From contig NW_004955473.1 in the NCBI RefSeq assembly GCF_000276665.1, positions 9,664,865-9,728,864 on the forward strand: a DNA stretch of 64,000 nt, in the 5' to 3' direction. A model generated the notes under the pieces. The model saw only the letters and a list, made by a program, of their open reading frames with translations, did not search any database and had not been told where the DNA came from. The DNA comes from Chinchilla lanigera (Eukaryota; Chordata; Mammalia; Rodentia; Chinchillidae). Every line of letters starts with the position of its first letter. Position 1 is the stretch's first letter. Made by a program: the position numbers and the translations under genes. Positions 35,885-48,800 of this stretch are shown here, in pieces.

Positions 35885-35988
35885 TTTTTTGTTTGTTTGT
35901 TTTGGTTTTTCTCCGGTACCAGGAACCGAACTCACGACCTTGCACTTGCCAGGCAGGCGCTTTGCCGCTGAGCTAAATCCCCAGCCCC
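35885..35988 (-). mobile_element. ID SINE
   Basis: Minus strand ID with GGTACCGGAGAAAAACC and a (CAAA)n tail. Perfect 17-base target duplication AACTTCCATAAGGTTTC at 35868-35884 and 35989-36005. Confidence 0.97.
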
Positions 35989-36005
35989 AACTTCCATAAG
36001 GTTTC

Positions 36006-37904
36006 AATTATTTGATCTTTGTTGTTCTAAATTTCTATAGCCTTTCTTTCAAAAAACCTCTTTCTGGAAGACGTGCAGACAGATGAGAATCTAGATTTGT
36101 GAGGACTTCAGGTCTATTCCGTTTGGGAGACCTTTTTAAGAAAGAATACAAGATCACAAATTAGGTATGAAAGTGAATATTTACAAGGGGCCTATGCAAG
36201 TGAGGGGCCCTAAGGATTAAGCTTCAAGGTAAATCTTCTGCATGCAGAACACACCGCTAAATAATTAAGTAGTTGATCAGTAAACAGAGGGAAGTTTCTC
36301 AGAAACCACAGCCCTTTGATATTGGAAGAGTTTTCATCTGCTAATGGCATGTATAAATACAAGTGACAAGACAGCAATCATTTGGTCACAGAAAGGCAGC
36401 ATTATAATGCATAGTTTGATAAGATGAGATATAAATTAGATCAATTAAACTTTGATAGTGCTGTGACAATCTGGTATGCCTTTATGCAGTACATCTTGAG
36501 AAATTTAGTTACAATTATTTTAAATTACCAGTAGTGCATTTTAAACCAATTAAGTAGGAATTACCAAGAAATACATTTTATCTGATCAAGGCTAATAAGA
36601 AAAGGCTCAACATTTTGATAAATGCCCTCTAAACAGATGGTCTTCTGTAACATGCAAAATGAAAACTAAGATCAAATGAATGATTTGTTTTTAAGTTTGT
36701 GATATAAATAAACTATACTTTAAGGCACATAATTCTTTTCTCTGAATTGGTCACTAAATAAAATGTAATTATATCCATCCTTTCTAAGACTCTTTATGCA
36801 CATAAATATTTTCTATTAGCCTAAGTTTACCTATGTCTGTTTTATTCTTTACTGGAAACTTAATTTTAGACCTATGTGCATAATTATGAGCAGATTAATT
36901 AGAAAATAATTTGATGGTTTACTGGTGGTGGATGAACACAATTGACTCATGATTTGGGGAACAGGCATAGAGATGAGGGAAGCATTCGGTTTCTATGTGG
37001 TTGTATTTTGGGGATACAAAAAGATGTATTTGCCAAAAAGTGTCTCCCTATCTGTCCTGCAGTGTCTGAAAGTTCTCAATGTTTTGGCTACTAACCTAAA
37101 AGCACTACGCTAAAAACACAAATCACTGAAAGATTAACCTCTTTGGAGGAAAAATATCTTCACCTGTAATTTATACATGCCAAATATAAAGGCAATAAAG
37201 CCTGTTGAATATTCATAGTCAGGAGAAAGATAACGGGTGCCATCAGGATGTGTTCAGTGTTGCATAACTAGAATTTAGGGATATAGGTGTAATAAATTGG
37301 TTCATTGGAAAGGATAACTTGGTTCTTCTCCTCCCTGTATGGGTTATTACCAGTGACTTCAGAAAAATAGTTTGAATTTTGTGAGTTGTCACTTTCTGTA
37401 ACATGAACTTGGTTTCTTCCAATGACAAAAGTCATCTTAGTTAACATGTAAAAAAATTATCTTAACATCTATATACATGTTAGCTATCAAAATCCCTGTG
37501 GCTTAGTTTTCTGAATTATTAAACTAGAATACTGTAAATGTAGTTCTATAAGCCATTTGCTACTAGTCTTTTTACCTATCCCCTTTCAATGATGAATTGT
37601 TAAATTTATACTGGCTTCCTCCATTCCAATATTCAATTGTAGAGTAGAGGTCTAGGTCAACTATAACACTTTTGTAAGATGGAAAATAAATATAGATGAC
37701 TGCTTCATAAGCAACTTTTAATTTTTAATTTGAAATTTATCTACTGTAGGCTTATACATGTCACACGAAACAGGTGTGTCCATGAGGCCGTAGCATCCAT
37801 TAGCTCTAGGTAGGTGAGGCTCTGACTTAAAATTATAGTAGAAGTGCAAGCTTAAACAGTGGGGTATTTCATGTACCTATAATAGCTTTATAAATAGCTT
37901 AATG
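36006..37904. other. Repeat-poor non-coding block
   Basis: About 1.9 kb with no recognised repeat, RNA or gene. Confidence 0.5.
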
Positions 37905-38125
37905 AACAATAATGTGTTTTACAAAGCAAATATATATGGCACTCAGTACTATTTATGTACTATGGGTGCTTTAGTATATTCACCAACTTGATGTTTAAAA
38001 TGCATCAGAGAAGTTTGGCACTACTATTATCCCTATTTTATAGATAATAAAATTGAGACACAGATTCTAAGTGACTTGGCAGGTCACAGACCTCAAAGTG
38101 GCAGGTGGAAGAGTTTGAATGCTAG
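37905..38125 (-). mobile_element. MIR SINE, antisense
   Basis: CACTACTATTATCCCTATTTTATAG, AAATTGAGACACAGATTC, TGACTTGGCAGGTCACAGAC and AGAGTTTGAATGC: the antisense MIR order, with a diverged 5' portion. Confidence 0.85.
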
Positions 38126-38334
38126 GAAATATTGAATAGAGTAGAAAACAAGGGAAGACCAAACTCTGAAACAGCATGGAAGTATCCCTGTAAGTATTCA
38201 AGCAAATCTGTTTCTTACCTAGAAAACTATATGTTCAAACACAAATAGCGATTAAGAACTGCTTACAGAGCTACTACTACAGTGCCTGGTATGAGCTAAA
38301 GGGAAAATATGAAACAAGTATGACTGGGCAAATG

Positions 38335-38750
38335 TGAAGAATGGATAAAAAAAATGAAGTCTTGTAATTTATGGCACCATGGATGGAAATGGAATGCATT
38401 ATGTTAAGTGAAATGAATCCGATTAAAAAAGACAAGTACTACATACTCTTATTCATATGTGGAAGCTAAATAATTTGATCTCTTAGAAGAAGAGAGTAGA
38501 ACAATAATTACTAGAGGCTATAAAAGGCAGAGGAAAGGAAGAGAATAAAAATTGAATAGTGGGTAAAAAATATTGTTACTTAGCAGGAATAAGTTTTAAC
38601 TGTTCTATAGCAGAATAGGGTGACTATACTTTACAACATTTTATCATGTCTTACCTTGATTTGATATTACACATTTTATATGTGTATCAGATTATCACAA
38701 TGTACCCCATGCATGCACACAGTTATCATGTGTCAAAAAGAACATTTTGA
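38335..38750 (+). mobile_element. L1M (L1MA-like) LINE 3' end, sense
   Basis: GCACCATGGATGGAAATGGAATGC, ATTATGTTAAGTGAAATGAATCC, ATTCATATGTGGAAGCTAAA, GGTGACTATACTTTACAAC, ATTATCACAATGTACCCCATG and TTATCATGTGTCAAAAAG. Confidence 0.88.
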
Positions 38751-39599
38751 AGTAGGTGCAATATGGTGCCACCAGGTCTTATGGTTTTACTGGAGCTCTT
38801 GCTTCCCTGGAATAATGATTACAAGCCTTGCAGAAGTATACCTATGAGAGTGCAGTTCTATACGCCAACGTGAAATAGATGAAAAGTTCTCTTCCACTTG
38901 ATTCCGTTGGAATGGCTTGTGGAATACATAGCACCATATAAAGTACATCTGGGGGAAATTAGGGAAAATTAGTGCACAGTACCGAGCACATCCCATCAGT
39001 GTAGAGTCCTATTCATGAGGAAAGGTTACAGCAATTAATTATCTACAAGGTGGCTATGTAATGACTAATGGTAAACATGAGAAATGTTCCTATTGCTGAA
39101 GAAAAAAATATGCCAAGGAGAGACAGGATTTACTTACTGGGCACAAAGAGAGGAAACCAGGAACATTGCTTGAAATTACAGAATCATTTTGGCACCATAG
39201 CATATAAAACTTCTTGACAGGTAATATATACTATACTCTAAAACAGATTCGGAACATAAAACAAAACAAAACAGAAAAGTGCCCAGCGTGGTCTACAAGG
39301 GTATCAGCAGGGCTTACAGGAAGGTGCAGGGATGCATGGTAGGAAGGTACAGCCTGGGCTCATTGCTGTGGTTCCAGAGTATGACATCACTTGCACTTGA
39401 GATGAGTCAGAGTTGCAGTGCACATTCAAGTCGTTATGTTTTGCTTCTTATTTTCCATGTGAAATGTGAGGAGGTATTGTGCCAAATTCTCTGGTTGGGA
39501 GTTGCTTTGGTAAGATATGGGAGCACAGTGAGAGTCAAAACCTGTTCAGTGGAAGAAAGTGTTCTTTCAAGTAGAGACCAAATACTGGAACCAGGCTGA
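38751..39599. other. Non-coding, partly more GC-rich, unassigned
   Basis: 39275-39599 (GTGCCCAGCGTGGTCTACAAG onward) carries a 106-codon frame with no recognisable domain and has somewhat higher GC. Possibly an old LTR or retrotranscript; no family recognised. Confidence 0.4.
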
Positions 39600-39690
39600 T
39601 CAGAGTGCAAATTAGGCATTGTACATAGTAGGTGTTTACATATTTTGTATAGAAAGAATGAATGGGTGAATGAATAAACCTCGCTGAATC
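39600..39690 (+). mobile_element. L2/MIR 3' terminus
   Basis: GGCATTGTACATAGTAGGTG, TTTACATATTTTG and GAATGAATGGGTGAATGAATAAA resemble the shared 3' end of L2 and MIR. Confidence 0.6.
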
Positions 39691-40335
39691 AAAATATCCT
39701 TGTTTATATAATGTCTCACACTATATGTACATCTATGTGATTAATTTTTACACGAACGTATAAAGACTGACAAAAGGATTACTGTATGCTTAATAAATGG
39801 TAGCAATTATTATCTATTATTTAGTGGACTGGTACAGAATTGTAATTAAGCTCTTCTTTTGACTACTCCCTACCCTTGTATCCTTTATTATTTCTACCTC
39901 ATCTGAACGGTGTGAACAGGGATCAAAATACTTAACCTGCTTGGAAAAAAGCAGAAGTCCAGAGTAAGCCACCATTAACGCATTCACTTTGGGATTTAAA
40001 TTAAGTAATTTCTCACATAGTGGAAGTCTGATGGTGCTGCTGGAAAGGAAAATAAATTGTCATGTTTAACAGTATCGATGTGCTGGAAGAAATAATGATT
40101 ATTTTATTCCATAGGTTGCTATCCTTTTGTTTCTCGGTCATTAGAAATTACCCATGTTCTTAAAGCTGAAAGTACCAGTTACACACTGTTGTTGACCACT
40201 ACATAGTCCTCATCTTTATGTGTCCCTTTTACAATTTTAATGTTTTTAATTCTCAGGTGTTAAAAATCAAGAAAAATATGTTGCAAACCTCAATCCTGCA
40301 TTTAGGGTGAAAATAATTGTTTAAAAAATACTGTG
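39691..40335. other. Non-coding, nothing recognised
   Basis: No feature identified. Confidence 0.5.
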
Positions 40336-40489
40336 CTAGCCAGGCATGGTGGTGCACACCTGTCATTCAGCACTCAGGAGGCTGAGGCAGGAGGATCACC
40401 ATGAGTTCAAGGCCAACTTGGTCTATGTAGTGAGTTCAAGGGCTGGCCGGCACTGTAGAGCGAGAGCCTGTCTCAAAAAAAAAAAAAAA
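40336..40489 (+). mobile_element. B1 SINE, sense
   Basis: GCCAGGCATGGTGGTGCACACC, TCAGGAGGCTGAGGCAGGAG, TGAGTTCAAGGCCAACTTGG, TAGTGAGTTCAAGGGC (internal duplication), AGAGCCTGTCTC and an A-run. The pol III A box region is well kept. Short direct repeat AAAAAATAC at both ends. Confidence 0.95.
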
Positions 40490-41799
40490 TACCATGGTTG
40501 AGCTTTCAACAAATGCATCCTTAAAATGAATATAACAAAAGCATTACCAAGCATAAATTATATTCCAAGATACATCAGGCAAAAATGAAAAATTTGACTA
40601 AGCACCAACTGCTACATAATGTTGCAAAGACTTAAAGAATACATTTACATCTATTTAGTGAAAATTAAAGGCATATCTGTTTATGAAATGTCAATTAATA
40701 AAGACAATTTTTGTTAAAGAGATCATGCATTTTAATTGTTTCTCTGAAGTTTTAATAATGATTAAATTGTCCTTGTAATGAGACAACTAACCCTCAGTCT
40801 CCAGAGTAGCGTGAGAGATGCATAGACTAGTTTCTGTAGTGTTTTTTTCATAAACTTGTCCACTGAGAATGGCAAACTCTCATTTGTAATGGAGCCCCAT
40901 AATTGGAGGACAGCACAACTTCATTCACAGGATTAGGCCTGACACCTTCTTGACTACCCACATCCTCAAATATCACTCTGGCATATAATTTCCCTCATAA
41001 AGAGCAGTAAGGTGTAACTGAAAAATTTAACAGACTCTTTTCAGACCATTAATGATTCTATAAATACAAGACGAAAGTCATTTATAAAGTCATATTCTGG
41101 CTAAGAAATAGCACTTTCTTTTCACTGCCAGCATTAGCACTACCAGTTGTTTTTCTTTTCAGGGTCATTTTTCACACAGAAATAAAGTTACCTGTTACCA
41201 CTTAGTAGAGTTGCTGCCTACATCCCTCTAAGTCTAGGAAGGTGTAAAGAATTGCTGAAGCTAAAAGTTCACCAAACAGTTGGGCAGTTGACTAGGTCAC
41301 TCATCACCAGTGATCCCAACTCCAGTATACTAAACTCTTCAGCCCAAAGATGCAAATTAAAATGTCAGCAACATTATAAGTTACTACAGGTCATGGACTC
41401 ACAGAGGCACTTCACAAATAGTGGGAATTTAGAATGTTAAATCCATGAATTCCAAAGATCTGCTGTATTTACCAGCATTATTAGCTTGAAAGTCCAACTA
41501 GTTATGTTGAACCCACTTAAGACTGAAAATACATTTGATGCTTTCACCAACTCTGTGAAGAAATCTGGAGTTTCTGAGTCACTGGTGTTGAAGATCAGCA
41601 CTGGCACTTATGCTACCCATGCTCCCTTCCTCATGAGCCTGAATACAGATATGTGCACTTCTAGTAAATTTCAGGTGCTTATATTAAGGATTAAGAATTT
41701 GGAGAGTGTTGTATTTATCTGAAAATTAAATGCCAAATAGTAGTGTTTATAAGCATTAGCCACCTGCCATTATAGAATATTGTGCTTGCATTATAGCTG
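40490..41799. other. Non-coding, unassigned
   Basis: 41200-41720 carries 62- and 78-codon frames with no domain and has more mixed base composition than its surroundings. No family recognised. Confidence 0.45.
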
Positions 41800-41910
41800 A
41801 TAAAAATATTAATATAAAGCCATTTGTTTATCACACATCGTATGTCAGGCATTATGTAATTGCTGTACATGCATTAGCATCATTACTCATAGTGTTAGGC
41901 CTGTGTGGGA
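41800..41910 (-). mobile_element. MIR fragment, antisense
   Basis: TATGTCAGGCATTATGTAATTGC, TGTACATGCATTAGCATC, ATTACTC match the 3' portion of an antisense MIR. Confidence 0.55.
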
Positions 41911-42657
41911 TTCTCCTTGCTATTAAAGAGTCCATAATATATTTGAAGTGATAAATCATGAAGGGTAGAATTGGTTGGTTCCTTATGGCTACCTTAAAGG
42001 CATTAAGGATTTTACCCACAAAAATGTGCTAGAAATTTAATATACAGTTTTCCAAGGTAACTATTTTTCCTTTTTCCAAAAACTAATTAATTTAGACTTT
42101 GTGTTAATTCAGATAGATACCTCTGAAGTTAACCTTTATATATCTAATTTTTAAGGATTTATAAAAACAGCAATAGTAATATGTGAGTGAAAATTTAATT
42201 AGATCAATCTTTTATGCTTTCTATACAAAACCACTCTTGCATATACCAGGATCTTTACTGTTTATTAAAGAAGATCCAACAACCCTGTTGAACTTGGATT
42301 AGCTTTTCAGTGTGCTATAATCCTACCAGTGATCTTTGATCAAATTTTTCCTTATTTCCCCTGGGAATTGCAGGCATGAGGCAGTCTGAAACTTCCTTCT
42401 TTATAGCAAATTCAAATTACTGATAAAGAATTCACTGACTAGTACGGACTGATGCTGGCTTTTGCAAATTACAAATTTTTGTCTCTCACCACCTCCAGTG
42501 TACAGTTAATTAAGAGAAGTGTAGCAGAATATTCTGAAAAACCAAACAGATTGCAGAAGTCTAGCATCTTGTATGATATGTAGATTTGTTACTTTACCTG
42601 AAAGACTCTTTCTATCACTGCTGCAATAAAGACAGTGTCCTGAGTAATATATTGTCT
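41911..42657. other. Non-coding, nothing recognised
   Basis: No feature identified. Confidence 0.5.
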
Positions 42658-42815
42658 AGGGAGGGAAGAGCTCTGGTTTCTATTCCAGGATTTGACACAA
42701 ACTATGTGACTTCTGGCAAGTTGCTTTATCTCTAGGGGCCAGGGTTTCTGCAGGTATAAAGTGGGATGATGTCTACCACCGACTGCTGTTGTAAGGACAA
42801 ATGCAAAAAGGTTAA
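42658..42815 (+). mobile_element. MIR SINE, sense
   Basis: GAGCTCTGGTTTCTATTCC, ACTATGTGACTTCTGGCAAG, GCTTTATCTCTAGGGGCCAG, GTATAAAGTGGGATGATG and GTTGTAAGGACAAATGC. Confidence 0.85.
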
Positions 42816-45106
42816 GTTCTGTTCAGAAACGCATAATATACATCCAAAGGAGTGTTGTTAGATGTGCATGCATGTGATTTTTCACTGTTGATATGTATAA
42901 TGAGAACTATTTGTCATTTTTGAACTTGCAGTCCCACAAAATGTACAGATTGATAAAATCTGGTCATAAACAAAGGGAGCATATTGTGTAGATGAGCTGA
43001 GTAAATTTTTCTTTTGCAGTGTATGCAGTTTATGATAGTTATAGTCAGGAAGAGGATATGAACAAAGAAAGCAAATCTGTAGCTATTCATATCTGTATAT
43101 GATAAAATGTTCCATAGCAAACTCATGGTGCAAGAAAAGGGATTGCAGCTTCTCATGTTTTTCAAACCCTTTTCATTCCCTTTCCCCTGCTACTTATTGT
43201 CAGAAGCCGCTTTTTCCAGTCTCCGGATTTCACACCTGCCCCACTGGAAGGGTTAGCAGGCTCTGCCTTCACAGTTTTGTCTTCTTCATTGATTTCTAAA
43301 TGCAGTGAGGATGACATGATTACCTATAGAACCATCCCTCCCCTGAATGACATATTACGCATTGACTTTTAGGGTTTTATTCATATGGTGCAAGTCAGTA
43401 AGTCTTTACCTAGAAACTACCCTGTACTACTAGACACCGCGAGGGAATAATAGAAAATAACCAGCACAATTTTGACACCAATCAGTTTATATATTAGAAT
43501 AAAACACTTTCATGCTTAATACTCATGCCATCTTATCTTTGAATTTATAAGTCCTTTTGGGCTGCCAGGTATTTTTGATTATTTTGGGATCTTGATCCTT
43601 TTTTGGATAGAGCATCACATAAGTTTCCCACACCACTGCATAATACTTATCTGTAATGCAGTGCACTAAATATCAGTAGCATCATTCAGTTGCTATAAAA
43701 ATCCATGCTACCTCCACCTATGCCTTTTCAAATTGGGGAGAACTACTCCCCCAACTGAGAGTCACTGCATGATAGATGTTACCTTGCCCATGATAAGCAT
43801 TCTGTCCACATTTTCTGAAAGAATGAATTCATGAAACATAGCAATAGTAGAATAATTCAGCAGAGCATAGCATTAAATACTAGAAACTTTGGGGCAGAAT
43901 ATTTAGTTGATCAGGGCTCTGGGAAGTGAGACTTTATGCTTTACTGTCTTGGGTTGAAAGCCTGAAAAGGAGAGCTTTCAAAAGTTAATGGTAAGGCAGC
44001 ATCCCCTGTAAATAGGGGTAGCAAAATTAAATAAGAACAGTGTTTGGCAAGAACCATGCAGACTGGTTGGAAGACTGGTGGGGGGATAGTACAAGGAATG
44101 CTTGACTTTTTAATATAAGACAGATTTGGCATGAAATATAGTGGAAGCTGATTGCTAGTTAGGAAGGTGTTGCCATAATTTTGTTGGAAAATACTAAATT
44201 TCTCCTCCTTCCATCTATCTATTTTTGTTTTTCTCACTCACAATTTTTCTTTTATTGTTTCTTCCTTTCTTTTAGGTAGTGGAATATATTTTGGTACTTA
44301 AATGTATTCAGGTTTTATTTCACTTTTCCTTGCATTTCTAGCACAAGTAAAACATAGGCTACTGCATTCATAAGTTTTAAAAATCTACTTAGCTTTGTCT
44401 TCTAGTCCTTATACTTCATAGTTTAAAAATATTAAAATCAAAGTATTGAAAAAGTAAAGTGGAGTCAAGTCAGTAATTAATCTGTTTTACTTCTAGGAGA
44501 AGCGGGAGGATAAGAGGAAACACTTAACTCTAAATATGGAAGTTCTGAACTATGAATAAATGACATTTACAGAGGAGCGATGTAGTCTAGTTCCTGAAAA
44601 GAAAGATTAAAAGAAATATTTAGCCAATTGCAATTCTATACTTTAAAGGAGGAATAATGCCATAAACAGCATGTGAATGTGCCAGACATTGATCTTATTA
44701 ACCAAATGATAAGCCACATGAATTTATTTAAAGTGTTTTGAAATACATATTGTGAAAAATTAACAGATACAGTGTAATCACCTATGGGCCTCCCTCTCCT
44801 TTAGTTGTGCCAATAAATGCACCAGGATACTGATCTCCAGTCCTAGCCCAGGTTTCTCACCAGTCAAGTAACTAACATGGCCAAAGTTCCCCTGCTTTGT
44901 CCTAGGGCTCTACAGTGGTTAACTGGCTTGGACAGTGTGGCAACTAGAAGAAATTTTTTTTTTGGTTGCCTAGGCTGTGGGCAGATTCTAGCTGTGTGCA
45001 CCATCCGACAAATGAACTCTTGGTTTTCAATCTGAGCTTGAGTTCTCTATGCGGGACTCCCCGCTTCTCTTTACTACCCTGACTATGTAAGTTCCAGTAA
45101 ATAAAT
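42816..45106. other. Non-coding, possible old L2 and LTR remnants
   Basis: 43395-43510 weakly recalls antisense L2 (TAGACACCGCGAGGGAATAA). 44930-45105 ends with CTATGTAAGTTCCAGTAAATAAATGAC before the GA repeat, which could be an LTR 3' part with its AATAAA signal. Neither is firm. Frames at 43099-43299 and 43941-44237 have no domain. Confidence 0.4.
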
Positions 45107-45158
45107 GACTGAAGAAAGAGAAGGAAAGAAAGAAAGCAAGAGGAAGAGGGGAAGAAAG

Positions 45159-45211
<53 letters not shown>

Positions 45212-45255
45212 AAAAGAGAAACAGAAACAGAAACAGAAAAGAGAAAGAAAAGGAA
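45107..45255 (+). repeat. Polypurine tract with (GA)n core
   Basis: GAAA/GGAA units, a pure (AG)n core at 45163-45208, then (ACAGAA)n-like units. The minus-strand Ser-Leu and Phe-Leu frames here are repeat artefacts. Confidence 0.95.
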
Positions 45256-45284
45256 CCAAGCACCATTGAGGTTTGCTAAGTTGT

Positions 45285-45430
45285 ATTAAGCATGGGAGAA
45301 GACTATGAACTTTGAAATCAGACCAGCCCAAGCTTCAATCCCAGGTTTGACAAACATTGGATTTGTTGTGCCACATCAGGCAAGTTTCTGAACCGCTGTG
45401 AGTGATATGAGTGTTAGTTTTTTTTGCTCT
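45285..45430 (+). mobile_element. MIR SINE, sense
   Basis: AACTTTGAAATCAGACCAGC, CTTCAATCCCAGGTTTGAC, CATCAGGCAAGTTTCTGAACC and GCTCTAAAATGATC. Confidence 0.75.
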
Positions 45431-45435
45431 AAAAT

Positions 45436-45510
45436 GATCAAGAGCTGGCCGGGGCGGGAGGGCGGGGACAGGTAGCTCAGTGTTAGAGCACTTACCTAGC
45501 ATACCTGAAG
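45436..45510 (+). mobile_element. Truncated ID-like SINE
   Basis: GGCGGGGACAGGTAGCTCAG, TGTTAGAGCACTTACCTAGC and CTGAAGTCCTT cover the tRNA-like 5' half with the A box; the B box is lost. Confidence 0.6.
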
Positions 45511-46149
45511 TCCTTAGAGAATATTTTGATTTTAAAATACAGCAATATGTGCGGAGATACGGGATATCTTTTTCTGAATATTGGAAGGAGTTTATGTAAT
45601 ATAAATTGATTTAAGAGAGGATGATTAGCACCCGTTGGTGAGATTAGACTAAAATTGAATTAGGGTTCTTTAAAGAAAAGAAATAGAATTTAGATGAATA
45701 TTAATGTAACACTTTGAGGGTCTGCCTCCAGTCAGCCTTCACAAAAAGGGAGAGACAACTACACAACTGAAATGTCTGTTTGAGGAAGAGTGAAGACCAA
45801 TATGAGACCAACTGCCTCCGACATTTATTATGCACTTCCAGTGCCAGAATGGTTCCTAAACGCAAGGGAACTTCTCAAGAACATTGTGCGAATTAGTTTT
45901 TATTTCACTTTCAATTTTTTTGTGAATGAAGAGCTCTGTAAAGTGCATACAGATTTTGTTTAGCAAGTATTCACACACTCATCACTTGTTTATTCAGCTC
46001 TGTCAAACCCAAACTGCTACCATATACTTTTTAGATTTACTTTTCATAAATAAAACAATAAAGAAGGCATTAAAACCTTTTATGTTTCCGCCATTGCATT
46101 TCCCTCTATTTTGCCCCAAATGTCCAGAGTCCTAAATATAATATTTATC
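45511..46149. other. Non-coding, nothing recognised
   Basis: No feature identified; the 3' part may already belong to the antisense L1 that follows. Confidence 0.45.
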
Positions 46150-48348
46150 AGTCCTAGGTATGTTTTTACAGAATCCATAAAAGTTTTCATTAAATGCATA
46201 CCCTTCTTCAAGTTTATTTCATCTTTTGTTGTTACTTTTGTGATTTATACTAACATGTGAGACTCTTTCCTTACTAATTCACTAAGTGCACAGGGTGGAA
46301 ATACTAATTCTCCCTTATTAGGGACATTTAGCCTATTTCCAAAATTTAATTTTGCAAGCAGTGCTGTAGTAAACATTCTTGTGAGTGCTTTTGTGCCTGA
46401 GAACTGTTCAGTATACATTGAGAAGTGGAATTTCTGGATCAAAGAGCATGAATATCCTTAACTTTACTAGGGACTGTCTAATTGCTTTCCAAAGTGAGCA
46501 AGATTAGATGCCCTTGAAAATCCTAATTCTTTTTCTTGTCAGCATTTAGTATAGCTAAATATTTGCCAGTCTGCATGCTTGCTATGGATCTTCACGGATC
46601 TAATTTGTACTCTAAAGATTGTGAAGTAAATTGCTTTTTTATAAGTCTGTTGTCTATTTAAAATTCTTTATTTGAAATTTTTCTATTTGTATCATTTGTT
46701 CATTTGTCTTATTTTCATTTAATTTTCTCTTTGTGTACTACTCAGTATTGAACCCAGTGTCTTGCACAGAAATCTTTGTCAGATATGATCCTTGCAGTTG
46801 ACATTTGCACTTGTTTTTACTTTGTTTCTTATTTTCAATTTGTTTCTTAAATCTTTGAGATTGCATCAAACTAATGGGTGATTTTGAATACAATTCAGAC
46901 TTTTACATGATACTGAGTTTTTCAACTCATGAACATATTTTATCTGCCCTTTTTCTCAAATTTCCTATGTCCTGTTTGCTCATTCTTTTTGCAAGATCTA
47001 ATTTTAGGGCATTTTTTAAGATTAATGCTATGTATGTAATCTTGAGATTTTTTTCCGATCGAACTATCCAAATGAGTATTTCTTCTACATGGATTTGTTG
47101 CTGATTTTAGTATATTAACATTGATTTTTTTCCACAAACCTGATAAACTTTCTTGTAAATTCTAATAGTTGGTATTCATCTTGAATTATGCAGTGTAGAC
47201 AGTTATATCATTTGCAAGTAATGACCATTGTGTAATCTTTTCCTTCTTTATAACTGATTTAATTTCATTGCCTAGAACCTCCATTAATATTTTAAATAGC
47301 ATTTGTCCTGGTGTTAATGGGAATATATCTAAAAAATCACACCATTGATTATTATGTTTAGTGCAGATTATTAATAGATACCACTTAAAAGTCAAATAAT
47401 CCTGCTGCATTACTAATTTTTATTACCAATATCTAAAAACAGGAGTGAATGCTCATTTTTGTTAAATGGTACTTCTGAATCTGTTCAAATAGTATATGTC
47501 TTTGTTTAATTTTCTTTTTTAATTGGAGTAATAGCAATGATTAATTTTTCTAATGATGAAGCAGTTTTCCCTTTTCTGGTTAAACTCAACATACCCATGA
47601 TAATTATATGTTTTAGATGTTGCTGCATTTACCTCACTATTTCTTTTAAGGATTTTTGCATAAAAATAATCTGTAATTTTACTTTCTCATGTTGCCCTTG
47701 TCAGGATTTTGTATCATGATTATACAAGCCTTCTCAAATGACTAGAGAGCTCTCTTTCTTATTTTAGGCTCAGAAACAGTTTATATAAACAGGACTTTAT
47801 CTTTGAAAGTCTGATAAATTTTGAATAATAATTGTATCTTCAAGAGGGAAACCTTTGATTGCACATTCAATTTGCTTTATGATTGCTGTTTATTTTTGCT
47901 TTTTTATATTCACAGTGTTTGGCAATTTATTTGTTTTTAAAAATTTCTTGTATACATTACAAAAGTATTTGCATAAAGTTGCTCATTACCTTCTTTTATA
48001 CTTTTATGGTTTTATTATATTTATTTCTTTGTGTGCATGTGCTCTTTGTTTTGTTTTGGCTTTTCCTCCTTTGTTTATTAGTTTTGCCAGAGGATTGTTT
48101 ATTTTCTGCATTTTTAGTGAGCCAACTTTTAGTTTTATTGTTACTTCCTCTATTTCTTATAGTAGTTTCTATGCTTAGTTTTACTTTTTCTTTTCCTTAG
48201 GTTCAGGCTGCTTATTTATCCATCTTACTTAGTATTAGTTAATTTTGCATCTTTCTTAGTTAGTAAAGACATTGCATGCTATAGTCTTCCCCGATCATAT
48301 ATCTTTAGGCATATTACACAAATGTTGCTAAGTAGCACTTTTACTCCC

Positions 48349-48795
48349 TGTTATGCTGTAGATGTAAAATGTTCCCCAGAGTCTCATATACTTATAGGTG
48401 GGACTTTTGTTTTTTTTTGTTTGTTGTTTTTGTTTTTTTCTCCGGTACCGGGAACCGAACTCACAACCTTGCGCTTGCCAGGCAGGCGCTTTTGCCGCTG
48501 AGCTAAATCCCCAGCCCCTTAGGTGGGACTTTTGGAAAATGACTGGATTATGGGGTTTTATAGCTGAGTTGCCATGAGAAGGTGGAGGCTGCTGTGAACA
48601 CGCAGTTGACAGGGGGGATGGCATGGAGGCATGTATCTCCCTCTCCATCCTTCCCTTCCCTCCCTTCATTTGCTGCATTCTCCTCCGCTGTGCCCCGGTG
48701 TCACGCTGCCCTGCCTTGAAGCCAGTGGAATCTGGATTGAGTCCTCTACAGAGAATGAGCCAAAATAAATCTTTGCTCCCTTTTCTCCTTCAATA
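48349..48795 (+). mobile_element. LTR-type repeat (MaLR/ERVL-like), sense
   Basis: Starts TGTTATGCTGTAGATGTAAAATG and runs through CCCCAGAGTCTCATATAC, GACTGGATTATGGGG, TGCCATGAGAAGGTGGAGGC and GAGCCAAAATAAATCTTTGC, near the usual poly(A) signal region. This layout is that of old retroviral-like LTRs of the MaLR kind. No internal retroviral genes are present. It carries an ID insertion and ends next to the 139-bp tandem array. Assignment by eye only. Confidence 0.55.
48410..48519 (-). mobile_element. ID SINE inserted in the LTR-like element
   Basis: Minus-strand ID with GGTACCGGAGAAAAAAAC and an A/C-rich tail. Perfect 15-base target duplication TAGGTGGGACTTTTG at 48395-48409 and 48520-48534. 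The minus frame at 48328-48678 is an accident of this insertion. Confidence 0.97.
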
Positions 48796-48800
48796 GGATT

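Noticed and set aside
39279..39599. 106-codon open frame, plus strand
   Set aside because: No domain, no conserved motif, no exon structure; falls within the length expected by chance in a more GC-rich stretch.
46731..46770. Antisense ID-like words (ATTGAACCCAGTGTCTTGCAC) inside the L1
   Set aside because: Too short and without the rest of the SINE; noted only.
47855..48200. Overlapping 107- and 105-codon hydrophobic frames that look like membrane proteins
   Set aside because: They lie in the antisense strand of an old L1; the T-rich sequence gives Phe/Leu runs in two frames at once.
48328..48678. 116-codon minus-strand frame
   Set aside because: It is assembled across an LTR-like element and a nested ID SINE, so it is a chance frame.
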